The position numbers were made by a program, and so were the translations under genes. A stretch of 5,593 bases of DNA from Chlorobiota bacterium (GTDB lineage: Bacteria; Bacteroidota; Ignavibacteria; Ignavibacteriales; Ignavibacteriaceae). This document shows, piece by piece, positions 4,289 through 5,593 of this stretch. The notes under the pieces were generated by a model. That model did no database searches and had not been told where the DNA came from. It saw only the letters and a program-made list of their open reading frames with translations. Position 1 is the stretch's first letter; every line of letters starts with the position of its first letter. The stretch spans positions 1 to 5,593 of the forward strand of contig RHKR01000190.1 in NCBI GenBank assembly GCA_008363265.1. The letters are read 5' to 3'.

Positions 4289-5593
4289 TCACCTTGTTCT
4301 CACTAACCGGAAGCCGTTGATGTCGCCCCTGCTGTCCGGGTCGTCGTTGCCACGGTCGGCAACACGGCAGTCATCCGCGTAGTCGAGCCAACTGCCACCC
4401 CGCTTCACACGATTGGAACCGGAATCGCTGTAAATATCCCAACACCACTCCCATACATTACCACTCATGTCATATAGACCAAGCTCATTTGGCTGCTTCC
4501 TGCCAACTTCTTTTGTCTCTCTGCCGGAGTTATCATAGTACCAGCCAACATCGTCAAGATCACTGCTGCCGGAATACTCATAACCCTTGCTCTGGTTCCC
4601 TCCCCTTGCTGCATATTCCCACTCTGCCTCAGTAGGCAGTCTGTATCCGTTCGCGCTGAAATCACACTTGATATTATCTCCGCTACCTGAGTACGCTTTC
4701 TGTAACCCCTCCTTCTCACTTAACTTGTTACAAAATTCAACGGCGTCATACCAACTGACCTCTTCAACAGGTTTTTTACTCCCTTTGAAATTCGACGGGT
4801 TACTCCCCATCACACTCTCCCATAATTCCTGGGTTGCTTCGATCTTGGCAACCTCAAATTTAGTCCAACTCTTTCCATCGTGTTCAAATTTTTTACCTTC
4901 CACTAATACAAACTCTTTACTCAATTCAAAATTATATTTAATGATGTAGAGTAACTCTTTCACCCCAATGTACGCAAGGATAAATACGATTATACTTGCT
5001 ACACCCATTACAATACGGAGTTTTAATTTTTTCTTTTTTGCTTCCTCTTCATCTTTCAATCTCCGTTCTTCAGCCCGAATTCTCTCCCTTTCCGCCTGTT
5101 CTTCTGCCTCCTTTCTGATTCTTTCTTCCTCTCTCCTCTGCTTCTCCTCTTCCCTTCTTTTACGTTCTTCTTCTGCTTTTTGCTTCTCTTCTTTAATCCT
5201 CCTCTGTCTCTCCTCCTTTTCAAGCCTAACCTTCTCCCGGTGTTCTTCCTCAAGTTGCTTTGCCCGCTGCTGTCTCTCCTCCCACGTCATCTCCTTGAGC
5301 TTTTTCTCCTTCCGGGAGACGGAGGATGAGGGGTCGGGCATTGGTTCGGAGGCTGAACGAGTTCCTTGAGTGAGAATTGTGGGATCGAATGCGACGGTTT
5401 TTTCGTAGTCTTCCATTATTGTCCGCTCGGGATCGGAGAGATCGAATTGTCGGAGTTCGGCCAGCACTGCCTTAAGTGTTGAATATCTTTTATCGCTGTC
5501 TTTTTCAAGCATACGCATGATGATCTCCACTATTCGAGCGGGGATGTGGGGGTAGTGAACCGTCGGTGGGGGAAGTGGTTCCTGGTTCGATAT
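4289..5593 (-). CDS. Ser/Thr kinase (end) - coiled coil - membrane helix - FGE/SUMF1-type domain protein, N-terminus missing
   Basis: The frame runs off the right edge, leaving 434 visible residues and a TGA at 4289-4291. A GTG at 5528-5530 is internal, since the kinase-like sequence continues before it (NQEPLPPP ... HIPARIV). Visible residues ~1-50 are the last kinase helices, with the usual MLEKDSDKRYST motif of Hanks-type Ser/Thr kinases; the catalytic core lies outside the window. Residues ~94-191 are a Glu/Lys/Arg-rich coiled coil. A KKKKLKLR cluster then precedes a single membrane helix at ~193-218, so by the positive-inside rule the kinase and coil face the cytoplasm. Residues ~227-434 form a formylglycine-generating-enzyme-like (C-type lectin fold) domain with TQELWESVMGSNPSNF, NGYRLPTEAEWEYAARGG, MSGNVWEWCWD and RGGSW. 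The first catalytic Cys expected after RGGSW is absent (Asp instead), so sulfatase-activating chemistry is unlikely and ligand binding more plausible. Overall it is probably a membrane receptor kinase. Confidence 0.88.
   Translation of the reverse strand: MSNQEPLPPPTVHYPHIPARIVEIIMRMLEKDSDKRYSTLKAVLAELRQFDLSDPERTIMEDYEKTVAFDPTILTQGTRSASEPMPDPSSSVSRKEKKLKEMTWEERQQRAKQLEEEHREKVRLEKEERQRRIKEEKQKAEEERKRREEEKQRREEERIRKEAEEQAERERIRAEERRLKDEEEAKKKKLKLRIVMGVASIIVFILAYIGVKELLYIIKYNFELSKEFVLVEGKKFEHDGKSWTKFEVAKIEATQELWESVMGSNPSNFKGSKKPVEEVSWYDAVEFCNKLSEKEGLQKAYSGSGDNIKCDFSANGYRLPTEAEWEYAARGGNQSKGYEYSGSSDLDDVGWYYDNSGRETKEVGRKQPNELGLYDMSGNVWEWCWDIYSDSGSNRVKRGGSWLDYADDCRVADRGNDDPDSRGDINGFRLVRTR
4292..4390 (-). 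other. Candidate hypervariable C-terminal region of the FGE domain (possible DGR target)
   Basis: From the Trp after RGGS to the stop, the codons follow the family pattern in which related proteins have runs of Asn, but here they are Leu, Asp, Tyr, Gly, Ser, Ile and some Asn. Nineteen of the 28 codons from that Trp to GGC TTC CGG end in C, among them CTC, GAC, TAC, GGC, AGC, ATC and AAC, all reachable from AAC by changes at its two adenines only. Seven of eight Asp codons here are GAC, while GAT is frequent elsewhere in the gene. Position at the C-terminus of a lectin-fold domain, ending in Gly-Phe-Arg, fits DGR variable regions such as that of Treponema TvpA. No template repeat, accessory protein or reverse transcriptase is in view, so ordinary divergence is not excluded. 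Confidence 0.35.

Noticed and set aside
4968..5369. Ser/Phe/Leu-rich plus-strand open frame of 133 residues
   Set aside because: It is the antisense shadow of the Glu/Lys/Arg-rich coiled coil (GAA/AAG/AGA codons read backwards give TTC/CTT/TCT), not an independent membrane protein.
1..5593. tRNA or rRNA genes
   Set aside because: No cloverleaf with a GTTCRANNC T-loop and CCA-adjacent acceptor stem, and no rRNA core motifs, were seen on either strand.

Overview
The window reads as bacterial DNA, probably a metagenomic contig from the Bacteroidota/Ignavibacteria/Chlorobi (FCB) side of the tree. The best pointer is a typical type IX secretion (T9SS type A) sorting domain at the C-terminus of the protein at 800-1720. 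Genes are well packed apart from one repeat-filled gap of about 770 bases.

Layout: (1) 1-797, plus strand: the C-terminal three quarters of a pyruvate dehydrogenase E1 alpha subunit, cut by the window start. (2) 800-1720, plus strand: an open frame whose start looks like that of the expected next gene (E1 beta), but whose body is the C-terminal half of a secreted T9SS cargo protein with no signal peptide. This is a likely chimeric junction, either an assembly artefact or a real recombination. (3) 1721-1820: a short palindrome, a 20-bp-stem hairpin and tandem 'ttcttaggtt' repeats between convergent genes. (4) 1810-3515, minus strand: a two-gene unit, aldo/keto reductase then an AlkD-like DNA alkylation repair protein, joined by an ATGA overlap. 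(5) 3516-4288: no convincing gene. It holds nested inverted repeats, a series of GC-rich mini-hairpins, two families of tandem repeats and a strong minus-strand intrinsic terminator. (6) 4289-5593, minus strand: the 3' part of a receptor-like protein with the end of a Ser/Thr kinase domain, a long charged coiled coil, one membrane helix and a C-terminal FGE-sulfatase/C-type-lectin-fold domain.

Working together: the minus-strand pair may combine carbonyl detoxification with repair of alkylated bases. The kinase-FGE protein would place its kinase in the cytoplasm and its lectin-like domain outside the membrane. Its last ~28 codons are rich in NNC codons at the positions where related proteins carry Asn, and they end in Gly-Phe-Arg. 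This resembles the variable region of a diversity-generating retroelement (DGR) target. No reverse transcriptase or template repeat lies in the window, so this remains a hypothesis, but it is the most interesting lead here.
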